Part shown: positions 25,901 through 35,623 of the stretch, in pieces
Numbering within the stretch: the stretch's first letter is position 1
How the letters are laid out: every line of letters starts with the position of its first letter
DNA from: Symploca sp. SIO3C6
GTDB lineage: Bacteria > Cyanobacteriota > Cyanobacteriia > Cyanobacteriales > Coleofasciculaceae
DNA: 64,000 bases
Assembly: GCA_010692425.1 (NCBI GenBank)
Contig: JAAHHJ010000019.1
Coordinates: 37,264 to 101,263 of the forward strand
Direction of reading: 5' to 3'
Notes under the pieces: generated by a model
Seen by the model: the letters and a program-made list of their open reading frames with translations, nothing else
Told to the model about the DNA's origin: nothing
Database searches by the model: none
Program-made: the position numbers and the translations under genes

Positions 25901-27232
25901 TCAATAAACATCATTGGTGTGCTGATATTTGTCTTTTGTCAATGGCATCACCAGTATTTTATCTACACGATTGCCATCCATATCCATGACTTCAAAGCGC
26001 ATACCCTGCCAATCAAAATGAGCAGCAGCAGTAGGGATACGCCCCAGATGGGTAATCACAAAACCGCCTAAAGTGTAATAATTGCCCCGTTTCTCTCCAG
26101 GTAACTCTGCAAATCCAAAGAGTTTCTTAAAATCTTCTACAGGCAACATGCCATTCACCAACCAAGAGCCATCTTCCCGTTGCACGATTTGTGAATCATG
26201 GGGCTGATCAACTGAGGGAATATCGCCAATGATCGCCTCTAAAACGTCGTTAAGAGTCACTAATCCTTGAAGCACCCCATATTCACTTACCACCAGCGCC
26301 AGATGAGGACCTGATTGCTTGAATAACTCTAGGACTTTAAGAGCCCAGGTGCTTTCTGGTACAAATAAAGGCTGTTGCAGGGATCCAGTGAGGTCGAAAG
26401 GTTGATTTGCTAGAGAGCGGGCTAACAAAGTATTAACTTGGACAACACCGATCACATTGTCAATTCCACCCTGACAGACGGGAAAGCGGGTATGGATGCT
26501 ATTGATAATCTTGTGACGATTAACTTCGGATGAATCCTCCAAATCCAGCCAGACAATCTCTGGGCGTGGTGTCATCAATTCACTAACTCGCCTATCCCCC
26601 AAACAAAACACTCGATTGAGCATTTCTTGTTCGGCTTCTTCAAAGGTTCCTGCCTCAGTTCCCTGCTCGATTAAAATTTTGATTTCTTCCTCTGTAACTG
26701 TTGGTTCTTTGGAAGGACCAATGCCTAAAAGATGTAGCACAATCTCAGTGGAGTGGCTCAGTAGATGCACCCCAGGAGCCGCGATCTTTGCCAAAGATTG
26801 CATCTGAGCAGCTACACTGGTAGCAATTTGTTCAGGTTCGTTGAGGGCTAGTCGCTTGGGTACCAGTTCTCCAAATACCAATGAAAGGTAAGTGATAATC
26901 ACAACGACTGTAACTAGAGCGATCGCTCCTGAGTGAGATGCCAATAGGGGAATTAGTTTTAAGTGAGTTTCGAGTTTCTCTGCTATGGTCGCGCCGCCAA
27001 AAGCACCAGCGAAGATACCAATGAGCGTAATTCCAATCTGAACAGTAGACAGAAACTGATTGGGGGAAGTGGCTAATTCTAAGGCTATGCGAGCTTTGAC
27101 ATCTCCCTGATTTGCCAGCTGTTGCAGACGCCCCTTCCGTGCCGAAACCAGCGCCATCTCAGACATCGCAAAGATCCCGTTCAAAACGATGAGTACGAAA
27201 ATAAACAAAATTTCGAGAGTTAGAGAGGACAT
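25901..27232 (-). CDS. CNNM/HlyC-CorC family membrane transporter
   Basis: A 443-residue protein with an N-terminal DUF21 membrane domain (four helices; ILFIFVLIVLNGIFAMSEMA, then GITLIGIFAGAFGGATIA), a pair of CBS domains (from LMTPRPEIVWLD through EYGVLQGLVTLNDVLEAI), and a C-terminal CorC/HlyC domain (SWLVNGMLPVEDFKKLFG, GRIPTAAAHFDWQG). Family members move or sense magnesium or other divalent ions. The name hemolysin is historical. Length and order are normal. Single gene facing away from mfd. Confidence 0.9.
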   Translation of the reverse strand: MSSLTLEILFIFVLIVLNGIFAMSEMALVSARKGRLQQLANQGDVKARIALELATSPNQFLSTVQIGITLIGIFAGAFGGATIAEKLETHLKLIPLLASHSGAIALVTVVVIITYLSLVFGELVPKRLALNEPEQIATSVAAQMQSLAKIAAPGVHLLSHSTEIVLHLLGIGPSKEPTVTEEEIKILIEQGTEAGTFEEAEQEMLNRVFCLGDRRVSELMTPRPEIVWLDLEDSSEVNRHKIINSIHTRFPVCQGGIDNVIGVVQVNTLLARSLANQPFDLTGSLQQPLFVPESTWALKVLELFKQSGPHLALVVSEYGVLQGLVTLNDVLEAIIGDIPSVDQPHDSQIVQREDGSWLVNGMLPVEDFKKLFGFAELPGEKRGNYYTLGGFVITHLGRIPTAAAHFDWQGMRFEVMDMDGNRVDKILVMPLTKDKYQHTNDVY

Positions 27233-27530
27233 GGATCTAATAGCCTGTGGTGAGGGAAAAGAACCCCTAACGTTCTAGTATCCAACATCGGCAAGATGGC
27301 AAATATAGTCCTCCTGTGGCAAGTATCCTAATGATGACAAGACTTCTAAAATAAGGGAGATAGCTGTCACACATTTAACTTGCATGTTTAGATAGAAGGG
27401 GAGAGGGGGAGAGGGAGAGAGGTAAAGCGAGTTTTCCTCCAACGGTGGAAACTGCAATTTAGATACACAACAGCTTAGGTCGTTATAATAATTTGCTTGC
27501 TGTCCAACAGAGTAAAGCATTCCGGAACTC

Positions 27531-30500
27531 ATGGCATTTTCGTCGATCATTCGGACCCTGGAGCGCTCGCCTCTTACAGGTGAACTACTATCAAAACTAA
27601 ACCGCCACCATACTCTACATCTCAATGGTGTCCCTCGCCTGCCGAAGGGATTAGTTACCTCAGCTTTGGCAAAGGCTTGCGGACGTAACTTATTTTTAGT
27701 CTGTAGCACTCTCGAGGAAGCCAGTCGCTGGGCGACACAACTCGAAGCGATGAACTGGAGAACTATTCACTTTTACCCTACCTCGGAAGCATCGCCCTAT
27801 GAGCCTTTTGATCCAGAATCAGAAATGACTTGGGGACAGATGCAGGTTTTAGCAGATTTAGTTATTAATCCTAGGCAAGGAAATAATGACGAAGAGCCCA
27901 TCACAAACGACAATGGCACCATCGCCATTGTCGCCACTCATGCCTCACTCCAATCTCATTTACCTCCACCAGAAGCATTTAAGCCCTATTGCCTGACCCT
28001 AAAGCGAGGGATGAGCTGGCAAGAGGATGCACCAGAGCAGGGGTCTGTCGTGGTGACAATTGATCAACAATTGGCACGCCTTGGCTACGAACGAGTTCCC
28101 CTAGTGGAAACGGAAGGTCAATGGAGTAGACGCGGCGATATTGTGGATATTTTCCCTGTAGCAGCAGAATTACCAGTGCGTTTGGAATGGTTTGGCGATG
28201 AGCTGGAGCAACTAAGGGAATTTGACCCTGCTACCCAGCGCTCCCTCGACAAAATTGAGCAGTTGGTGCTAACGCCTACAGATTTTGGTTCCATTATCGC
28301 CACTGCCCTGAATTCATCACCCTCAGAGGCTGCTGTCCTGGCTTCTGTTATCCCTGAAGAAACACAAGAGCAACTAAGTGCTGGGGAAATACCAGAAGGT
28401 ATGGGTCGCTTCCTGAGTCTTGCCTTTGAGCAGCCAGCTTCTTTACTCGATTACTTACCAGAAAATACTTTAATTGCCATTGATGAACTCCAGCAGTGTC
28501 ATGCCCATAGTCGGGGCTGGGTGGAACACGCCCATGAAACCTTTTTAGAGATGCTCGATCAAGCTGCTGTTGAGTTATTCATTAACCCTCTCCATCGCTC
28601 CTTCGAGGAATCTCTAGGAGTAGGAGAAGATAACAAAAAAAGCACTAGGGAGGATTTTCTTGATTATCCATTCCCCATACTTTATCTCTCGGAACTAGTA
28701 GAAGCAACTGATAGCAATGCCGTTAATCTAGCCTGTAGATCGGTACCGACAACACCTCACCAATTTGCCAAGCTCTCAGAAGTAATCCGTGAAGAACGTG
28801 ACCGCGGCTTTTCCACTTGGCTAGTGTCTGCCCAACCTAGTCGTTCTGTTTCCCTGTTGCAAGAACATGACTGCACAGCTCAGTTTGTTCCCAACCCCCG
28901 CGACTATCCAGCCATTGATAAGTTGCAAATCTATAAAACTGCAGTGGCTCTGAAATATTCTGGGCTGGCAGAACTTGAAGGTTTTATCCTGCCTACCTTC
29001 CGTATCGTCTTAGTTACTGACCGTGAATTCTATGGGCAGCATACTCTAACAACTCCCAGTTATGTTCGCAAGCGACGCCGCGCTGCCTCCAAACAGGTTG
29101 ATCCTAATAAACTACGACCAGGGGATTATGTGGTTCACAAAAACCACGGCGTCGGTAAGTTCTTGAAGCTAGAAAGCTTGGTAGTTAATAGAGAAACCCG
29201 CGAGTATTTGGTAGTTCAGTACGGCGATGGCACCCTCAGGGTAGCAGCTGACCAATTGGGAGTCTTATCGAGATTTCGACACACTGGCAGCCGTCCGCCA
29301 GAACTCAACAAAATGTCCGGCAAGGCTTGGGAAAAGACCAAAAGTCGAGTCCGTAAGAGTATTAAGAAACTAGCGGTTGATTTGCTCAAACTCTATGCCC
29401 ATCGAGCCAAATTATCAGGTCATGCCTTCCCCAAAGATTCTCCCTGGCAGGAAGAGTTAGAGGATTCTTTCCCCTATCAACCAACCCCAGACCAACTCAA
29501 GGCAGTGCAAGATGTCAAGCGTGATTTAGAGAGCGATCGCCCTATGGATCGTCTCGTCTGCGGTGATGTCGGTTTTGGGAAAACAGAAGTGGCAATTCGT
29601 GCGATCTTCAAAGCTATAACTGCTGGTAAGCAAGTGGCTTTCCTTGCCCCGACAACTATTCTCACTCAGCAGCATTACCACACTCTCAAAGAGCGTTTTG
29701 CCCCCTATCCAGTCAATGTCGGTTTGCTCAACCGCTTCCGCACTGCTTCTGAACGCAAGGAAATCCAAAAACGCTTGGCTACAGGTGAACTGGATGTAGT
29801 GGTTGGTACCCATCAACTTTTGGGCAAGGGAGTGGCATTTAAGGATTTAGGGATGTTGGTGGTGGATGAAGAACAGCGCTTCGGTGTTAACCAGAAGGAG
29901 AAAATTAAAACTCTCAAAACTCAAGTAGATGTTCTCACCTTAACAGCAACACCCATTCCCCGTACTCTCTATATGTCTTTATCCGGGGTGCGAGAAATGA
30001 GTTTAATTACCACCCCGCCCCCATCCCGTCGTCCGATTAAAACTCATCTTTCCAGCTACAATCCAGAAGCAGTACGCACGGCAATTCGTACTGAACTCGA
30101 CCGAGGAGGTCAAGTATTTTATGTAGTACCACGCATTGATGGTATCGAAGAGCTTGCTGCCAAACTTAGGGAAATGGTGCCTGGAGCTAGGCTGACAATT
30201 GCTCATGGTCAGATGCCGGAGGCCGAATTGGAGGCAACGATGCTGACCTTTAGCAATGGTGAGGCAGATATTTTGGTATGCACCACCATTATTGAATCTG
30301 GTCTAGATATTCCTCGAGTTAATACGATTCTGATTGAAGATGCCCACAAGTTTGGTTTAGCCCAACTTTATCAATTGCGGGGCAGGGTTGGACGCGCTGG
30401 CATTCAAGCTCATGCTTGGTTGTTTTTCCCGAACCAGAAGGTACTTTCAGAACCCGCTCGTAAGCGTTTGCGGGCAATTCAAGAGTTTACTCAGTTGGGT

Positions 30501-31127
30501 TCTGGTTATCAGTTAGCGACGCGAGATATGGAAATCCGGGGCGTCGGGAATCTCCTTGGTGCTGAACAATCAGGACAAATGGAAGCAATTGGCTTTGACC
30601 TCTACATGGATATGTTGCAAGAGGCAATTCGGGAAATTCAGGGGCAGGAAATTCCCAAGGTTGATGATACTCAAATCGACCTCAATCTTACCGCCTTTAT
30701 TCCTGCTGACTATATTCCCGACTTAGACCAAAAAATCAGCGCTTATCGGACAGTAGCAGCGGCAAGTAATAAACAGGATTTAATGCAAATAGTAGCTTCT
30801 TGGGGCGATCGCTATGGTCCAGTTCCTGCTGTAGCGATGCAACTGTTGCGGGTGATGGAACTTAAGCAGGTGGCTAAATCTTTGGGATTTAGCCGTATTA
30901 AGCCTGAGGGTAAGCAGCACGTTGTCTTGGAAACGCCGATGGAGGAGCCTGCTTGGAAACTGCTCCAGGAGAATTTGCCAGATTATTTGCGATCGCGCTT
31001 TGTCTATACTCCTGGTAAGGTGACAGTTCGTGGTTTAGGTGTCGTCAAGGCCCAACAGCAGTTGGAAAATTTAATTGACTGGCTGGGAAAAATGCAAGGG
31101 GCCCTTCCTGAACCCACTTTAGTTTGA
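27531..31127 (+). CDS. mfd: Transcription-repair coupling factor Mfd
   Basis: A 1198-residue DNA translocase that removes stalled RNA polymerase and recruits UvrA. Order: UvrB-like N-terminal domains (about 1-500; [14 protein letters not shown], then [16 protein letters not shown]), RNA-polymerase-interacting domain ([17 protein letters not shown]), the helicase core with [14 protein letters not shown] (Walker A) and [10 protein letters not shown] (motif II), [26 protein letters not shown] (motif VI), and the C-terminal TRCF domain ([14 protein letters not shown]). Complete by length. Starts at an ATG with only a weak ribosome site. Transcribed divergently from the CNNM gene. Confidence 0.96.
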   Translation: MAFSSIIRTLERSPLTGELLSKLNRHHTLHLNGVPRLPKGLVTSALAKACGRNLFLVCSTLEEASRWATQLEAMNWRTIHFYPTSEASPYEPFDPESEMTWGQMQVLADLVINPRQGNNDEEPITNDNGTIAIVATHASLQSHLPPPEAFKPYCLTLKRGMSWQEDAPEQGSVVVTIDQQLARLGYERVPLVETEGQWSRRGDIVDIFPVAAELPVRLEWFGDELEQLREFDPATQRSLDKIEQLVLTPTDFGSIIATALNSSPSEAAVLASVIPEETQEQLSAGEIPEGMGRFLSLAFEQPASLLDYLPENTLIAIDELQQCHAHSRGWVEHAHETFLEMLDQAAVELFINPLHRSFEESLGVGEDNKKSTREDFLDYPFPILYLSELVEATDSNAVNLACRSVPTTPHQFAKLSEVIREERDRGFSTWLVSAQPSRSVSLLQEHDCTAQFVPNPRDYPAIDKLQIYKTAVALKYSGLAELEGFILPTFRIVLVTDREFYGQHTLTTPSYVRKRRRAASKQVDPNKLRPGDYVVHKNHGVGKFLKLESLVVNRETREYLVVQYGDGTLRVAADQLGVLSRFRHTGSRPPELNKMSGKAWEKTKSRVRKSIKKLAVDLLKLYAHRAKLSGHAFPKDSPWQEELEDSFPYQPTPDQLKAVQDVKRDLESDRPMDRLVCGDVGFGKTEVAIRAIFKAITAGKQVAFLAPTTILTQQHYHTLKERFAPYPVNVGLLNRFRTASERKEIQKRLATGELDVVVGTHQLLGKGVAFKDLGMLVVDEEQRFGVNQKEKIKTLKTQVDVLTLTATPIPRTLYMSLSGVREMSLITTPPPSRRPIKTHLSSYNPEAVRTAIRTELDRGGQVFYVVPRIDGIEELAAKLREMVPGARLTIAHGQMPEAELEATMLTFSNGEADILVCTTIIESGLDIPRVNTILIEDAHKFGLAQLYQLRGRVGRAGIQAHAWLFFPNQKVLSEPARKRLRAIQEFTQLGSGYQLATRDMEIRGVGNLLGAEQSGQMEAIGFDLYMDMLQEAIREIQGQEIPKVDDTQIDLNLTAFIPADYIPDLDQKISAYRTVAAASNKQDLMQIVASWGDRYGPVPAVAMQLLRVMELKQVAKSLGFSRIKPEGKQHVVLETPMEEPAWKLLQENLPDYLRSRFVYTPGKVTVRGLGVVKAQQQLENLIDWLGKMQGALPEPTLV

Positions 31128-31240
31128 GGGCTAATAGAATATCGGTTATCTCAGTAAGGAATAAGTAATAAGTAATAAGTGTTTTCGTTGTCACTTAGTA
31201 TTTATTGTTTTTAACCTTTTATTGGAAGTGAAACTATCTA

Positions 31241-31353
31241 ATATAGCGCTACGCGCAAGGCTCCAGGGCTCTAGGGCTCCAGGGCAGAAGGCAGAGTTTG
31301 ACAAAGTTCTAGCGATTTAGCTTGTCCTAACCTTAATACGTACTGCTATATAA
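31241..31353 (-). repeat. MITE-like repeat, copy A
   Basis: On the minus strand this reads TATAGCAGTACGTATTAAGG at one end and CGTAGCGCTATAT at the other, imperfect terminal inverted repeats (10 of 12). It matches 54700-54816 in inverted orientation over its whole length, with differences mainly in the central CCTTCTGCC/TTGGAG units. No coding capacity. Confidence 0.8.
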
Positions 31354-31848
31354 GTTAATCTTTTGTTTTTACCAATTTGGTTTTGATATTCAAAATTTTG
31401 CTGATTTTAGAGCTAATTTTTATTGAAAATTATTCTTATTTATTAACGTAATTGCGTGGTTTCAGCGATTATGATAAATTAATAATGGTGGCTTAGTGTA
31501 ACTTATTTTAGTAAAAAAATAACAAAAAATGCTCTAAACCCCTGTTTTTTGGTTAATTTTCTTGCCAGTCTCAGTAAGTCCTAGGGAGATGATAACTACC
31601 CTCGACGAACTTTTTTTGGCTGATTCGAGCATACTTGCTCAGGCTTTAATTTGACGTATTAACAAAAATATGGTATTTATAATCAGAATGCGGGCGGAGA
31701 GATTTCTAGTTTAGGGAATGGTGCCTTAAACCAGCAGGTAAGTTGCTCAAAGAAATTGAGAAAATAAGTCCTAATAATTCAGCTAGAAAATCTTGGCTCT
31801 TTCCTGAAGCAATATATTGAAAATCAAAATCGACCTGAAAGCTAGGGG
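31354..31848. other. AT-rich gene-free stretch
   Basis: About 495 bases after the repeat, AT-rich, with no gene, RNA or array that I can support. Together with 31128-31240 (an STRR pair at 31161-31180) it forms most of the mfd-mraY gap. Confidence 0.45.
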
Positions 31849-32040
31849 AATTGGTCAGCTCCGTACCTCCGCTGACCCGCAATTCATGAGGGGCTGTCGC
31901 ACCGAATTCATTTCCAGCGTTTAAACGCCCCATCCCACGCTGACCCTCCGGGTACAGACATGGGGCTTCTTGCCGGACAAGCTAAAACTAGACAACCAGA
32001 CGCCCGTCAGACCTCTCCGTCCGGTGCAGTTGGAACTTGG
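31849..32040 (-). other. IS200/IS605-like 3'-end (reRNA-type) remnant, tentative
   Basis: GC-rich, hairpin-bearing island in AT-rich surroundings. A perfect seven-base stem (GGTCAGC with GCTGACC, 31856-31880) ends it on the minus strand. Two blocks are shared with 15673-15860. The frame over it (minus strand) has a MGRLNAGNEFGATAPHELR stretch and looks like translation through a structured RNA end and not a real protein. A decayed tnpB right end is the best guess. Confidence 0.4.
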
Positions 32041-32121
32041 GACGACACTTAAACTTGTTTTCTCTTGGTATATAAGGATTTGAGTTCTGGTAGAATCTCC
32101 CTTTTTTTAAAAACTGGAGTT

Positions 32122-33246
32122 TCAAACGCCAAAACTCATCGCCAAACACGACAAAACCAAAACACCATTAATCAGATAAAACGCAGCCACAATCTGTGTT
32201 TCTGACCAACCACTAAGTTCAAGATGATTGTGAAACGGTGACATCTTCAACAAACGCTTACCGATGCCATTGGCATCTTTCGTGGCTTTGTAGTAACTAA
32301 CTTGGGCAATTACTGAAATCGATTCCACAAAGAAAATCCCAGAAAGGATAAATAAGCCCCAAAGATTCTGACTCAATAACCCTACTGCTGCCAGCGCTGC
32401 TCCCAGTGCCAGAGAACCCGTATCCCCCATAAATACTGCTGCCGGATTGCGATTATGGGCAACAAAACCAAGACAAGAGCCACTCATACAAGCACAGAAA
32501 ACCATTAAACCCGGTGAAGTTGGAGCAACCAGCGCTCCCAATCCCAGCAGGGCAACAGCACAAGTCCCTGCAGCTAACCCGTCTACACCATCGGTTAGAT
32601 TAGTAGCATTGCTTTCTGCTACTAGCACAAACACAGCCAAGGGCCAAAACAGCATCCCCAAGGGCAGGATCAAACCTAAAGGCAAACTAATCGAAGTAAT
32701 ACTTACTGGCTGGCTCCAAGCTAACCATAGGCAAAATAGCACCCCGCAACTAGTTTGGAGTGCCAGTTTCATTCGCGGTGAAATTCCCTTATTCGATTTT
32801 CGTCTAACTATCTGCCAATCATCGAGCCAGCCAATTACTCCATAGGCAAGGGTGACGGCTGAGACTGCTAAGACATCAATAAAGTCTTGCGACCTAATCA
32901 TCAAACCCGACCAAACCAGAGCAATGATAATCGCCACTGGTACGAAAAATATCCCTCCCATCGTCGGAGTCCCTGCCTTTTGCAAATGGGTTTGGGGACC
33001 ATCTTCACGAATAATCTGACCGATTTTGAGTGCTTGCAAAAGGGGAACAGCTTTGAATCCTAGCACAGTAGTAAGTAGAGCAGACAGCAACAGTGGTAAA
33101 ACCATCGAGTTGCCAGCTAATAATGCTCGTTCCCCGATCCAATCTAGGAATAGAGCTCCTGTAACTAATCCAACTGCCAGAGACACTAACAAACCTAGTC
33201 CAGTTGGATTTAGCGATCGCCGATAAGATAACCTTACATCTACCAC
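32122..33246 (-). CDS. mraY: Phospho-MurNAc-pentapeptide transferase MraY
   Basis: A 374-residue membrane enzyme that transfers phospho-MurNAc-pentapeptide to undecaprenyl phosphate, the first membrane step of peptidoglycan synthesis. Motifs are TPTMGGIFFV, WLDDWQIVRRKSNKG with the paired aspartates, NATNLTDGVDGLAAG, FMGDTGSLALGA and SPFHNHLELSG. About ten membrane helices; complete length. A GTG start at 33246 is used (VDVRLSYRRSLNPTG), as in relatives whose N-terminus ends shortly before the SLNP stretch. No other cell-wall gene adjoins it; PBP2 is four genes away. Confidence 0.96.
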   Translation of the reverse strand: MVDVRLSYRRSLNPTGLGLLVSLAVGLVTGALFLDWIGERALLAGNSMVLPLLLSALLTTVLGFKAVPLLQALKIGQIIREDGPQTHLQKAGTPTMGGIFFVPVAIIIALVWSGLMIRSQDFIDVLAVSAVTLAYGVIGWLDDWQIVRRKSNKGISPRMKLALQTSCGVLFCLWLAWSQPVSITSISLPLGLILPLGMLFWPLAVFVLVAESNATNLTDGVDGLAAGTCAVALLGLGALVAPTSPGLMVFCACMSGSCLGFVAHNRNPAAVFMGDTGSLALGAALAAVGLLSQNLWGLFILSGIFFVESISVIAQVSYYKATKDANGIGKRLLKMSPFHNHLELSGWSETQIVAAFYLINGVLVLSCLAMSFGV

Positions 33247-33804
33247 AGACTTTCAGTTCCTTCGTCTAAACTTCCTCACACCGATGTAATCCATCGCTTC
33301 TTGATGATTCCCGTGCCACCCACGTAACTGATAGGAATCGTAACATCTGTGGGGCGTTATCACTAGACCTTGCCAATTAATTTAACTAGTTAAGTTAATC
33401 AATTTGAGAGTAACCCTTGGTCTAGCTTTAAGAGCAATTTGCGGCGTTCAATAGCTTCCTCTTTCGATTCAGCCACCAGATGACTAGTTATCTACAGTCA
33501 AGGCAGTTGGGCAGTATATATATGTTTATGAACATATATTTATGAACTGCTCTAATCTTCCATTGTCTTCTTCACCAGTCTGCTCTGTTCAAGAGTTATG
33601 CACCGTGTTGCTCTGTGGGTCAAAGCCACCCCACAGTTGAGGTCTTACCCTAACAAATAACAATACATGATAGTAGGCTGACTTCACTATATTTGAGTAT
33701 TTCAATAAGAACAACCGCCTGGCAGGAAAATTAAGTCTTCTCAATCTTCGATCAAGATCTGGATGCAGGTTTAGGTTTTTGATTTTGTACAATATGTCTT
33801 TAAA
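33247..33804. other. Gene-free stretch with possible gene remnant
   Basis: 558 bases without a convincing gene. On the minus strand at about 33398-33478 there is a short stretch reading VAESKEEAIERRKLLLKL that ends in a stop and is preceded by an in-frame stop; it looks like the C-terminal scrap of a helical protein. The rest shows nothing I can support. Confidence 0.4.
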
Positions 33805-34446
33805 TTACGAGGAAGTATGATCAGAATTTCTTTGGCGTACTCTCAGAATAATTGCCAAAGTGACCTGCTTAATCAACCAGTAAAAAACAGTAAGTATTAC
33901 AAAAGTTACTGCTATAACTAGTACTGGGCGTTTAGCTGTTAAATCATCTAAAACTTTCATTACCACGTCCTCAGGTTTAGTGATTAAGTCCCAGCTGTTG
34001 AAGCGTCGGAATCGTCCTAAATAGACACCGACAGCGCTCAGAGCATGGGTAATCAACTCAGCCGTGAGAACCATTTGACCGGCACCTTGCCTGCGCAAAT
34101 AGTGACCCAGGTTGATTAATGAGATCACATAGGCTTCAAACCCAGCTAGAATCGCCAGTAAATGCTGGGGGATCAACACGAGAGTAATTACCCACACTGA
34201 AAATCCCTCTCGAGTGGCATTAATCAGATGAATAATGTCTGTCAACAGATAAGGTGCATTGGGCAAAAAGGCAGCAAACACTAGAAACCCTAACCACCAC
34301 AAAACAGAGCGTAGCTGAGATTTACTACGGAATAGCCAAAAACTCAAAGCCAAAGGTATAAAAGCCAGAAATAGATTCCAAACAATCCAGCCACTGTGAA
34401 TATTTAAAGCCTTCATGGCTTCAGCAAATAGATATCTCATAGGCAT
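33805..34446 (-). CDS. DUF1361 family membrane protein
   Basis: A 213-residue protein with six or seven membrane helices. Family marks are IVWNLFLAFIPLALSFWLF, FLPNAPYLLTDIIHL and YLGRFRRFNSWDLI, which are typical of DUF1361. Function unknown in the family. Single gene, divergent from the SAM hydrolase across 133 bases. A second ATG at 34440 is equally possible. Confidence 0.85.
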   Translation of the reverse strand: MPMRYLFAEAMKALNIHSGWIVWNLFLAFIPLALSFWLFRSKSQLRSVLWWLGFLVFAAFLPNAPYLLTDIIHLINATREGFSVWVITLVLIPQHLLAILAGFEAYVISLINLGHYLRRQGAGQMVLTAELITHALSAVGVYLGRFRRFNSWDLITKPEDVVMKVLDDLTAKRPVLVIAVTFVILTVFYWLIKQVTLAIILRVRQRNSDHTSS

Positions 34447-34579
34447 TTACATGGGCTAATCTTAAGTTTTGACACTCCCGTAGCGCATTTAGCCTGGGAT
34501 TGTGTAAGTTACTGTATGAAGCTACCGAAAATATAGAAATTTTCTTTTCCCCCTCCGCTAAAATAACAAATTTCGCCAG

Positions 34580-35371
34580 ATGCTCTCTCCACCCAAACTT
34601 ATTACTCTCCTTACTGATTTTGGCTTAAGCGATATATATGTGGGTGTGATCAAAGGTGTAATTGCACAAATCAACCCAGCACTGAGGGTAGTGGATCTAA
34701 CTCATCAAATTCCTCCTCAAAACATCTTAGCTGCAAGATTTTGTCTGATGGGTGCCTATGCCTACTTCCCCAAGGGAACAGTACATGTAGCAGTAGTTGA
34801 TCCAGGAGTTGGCAGCCAGCGCCGGGGTATTGCCCTGCAACTAGATGTCGGTTTCTTGATTGGTCCAGATAATGGGTTATTTAGTGGTGTCTTGAGTCAA
34901 ACCAAAGTTTTGGCAGCAGTGGAACTAACCAACCCTGAGTATTGGCGCACAGCATCACCTAGTACAACTTTCCATGGTCGAGATATTTTCGCCACTACAG
35001 GAGCGCATTTAGCTAGTGGTGTACCATTGGAAAACCTTGGAGAAGTGATTGATCCGACAACTCTCGTTGAACTATCGATACCAGCTAAGCACACAACAGA
35101 GGCAGGTATTACCGGTTGCATCCAATATATTGATCACTTTGGCAACTTAATTACTAATATCCCAGCAGCTGAGGTTGAGGGAAAAAATTGGTTTATTTTT
35201 GTAGAAAATCAAACTATAGCTCGTCGCCCAACCTATAGTGATTGTTCTGCTGGAGAAGCTCTCGCCCTAATTGGAAGTCACGGTTGGGTAGAAATTGCAG
35301 TTAACAGTGGTAGCGCTAAGTCCGGTTTGCAGGTAGATTGGGGAGCAATCGTGGAATTAATCTTCATTTAG
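34580..35371 (+). CDS. SAM hydrolase (DUF62, SAM hydroxide adenosyltransferase)
   Basis: A 263-residue member of the fluorinase/chlorinase/DUF62 family. It opens with ITLLTDFGLSDIYVGVIKG (SAM-binding aspartate), then VVDLTHQIPPQNI, VVDPGVGS, GPDNGLFSG, and YIDHFGNLITNI. The halogenase members are rare; proteins of this plain type are known to split S-adenosylmethionine into adenosine and methionine using water. Normal length. Divergent from the DUF1361 gene, followed by PBP2 after 252 bases that contain repeats. Confidence 0.9.
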   Translation: MLSPPKLITLLTDFGLSDIYVGVIKGVIAQINPALRVVDLTHQIPPQNILAARFCLMGAYAYFPKGTVHVAVVDPGVGSQRRGIALQLDVGFLIGPDNGLFSGVLSQTKVLAAVELTNPEYWRTASPSTTFHGRDIFATTGAHLASGVPLENLGEVIDPTTLVELSIPAKHTTEAGITGCIQYIDHFGNLITNIPAAEVEGKNWFIFVENQTIARRPTYSDCSAGEALALIGSHGWVEIAVNSGSAKSGLQVDWGAIVELIFI

Positions 35372-35530
35372 GAAAAATCATCGCGACACTGAATCATAGA
35401 AGTTATAAGCTTATAACTGTTACATTAAAACTGTTGTAACAGCAAGGCAGGAGGCAGAAGGAACAAGAGTTTTAACCATTAACTAATATCAAATAAATAT
35501 ATAATTTAAATGCGTAACAGCTTATACTCA

Positions 35531-35558
35531 TTACTTATTACTTATTACTTATTACTTA
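35531..35558. repeat. STRR heptanucleotide array (TTATTAC)
   Basis: Four copies of the heptamer upstream of the PBP2 gene. A short GGCAGGAGGCAGAAGG tract lies just before at about 35443. Confidence 0.9.
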
Positions 35559-35623
35559 CCCCGTTCTAATTTGCTAAATTAGACGCCAAAAGCACCCAAT
35601 CCTAACTTTTGAAAAACTCTGCT

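Noticed and set aside
25879..25980. A 33-codon plus-strand frame with a good AAAAAGGAG site.
   Set aside because: It overlaps the end of the CNNM gene on the other strand, has no family likeness, and is too short to support.
31706..31933. A 75-codon minus-strand frame with MGRLNAGNEFGATAPHELR.
   Set aside because: It spans hairpin-rich IS-like sequence and then AT-rich DNA; more likely translation through a non-coding IS end than a gene.
33589..33792. A 67-codon minus-strand frame next to the DUF1361 gene.
   Set aside because: No ribosome site and no recognisable sequence.
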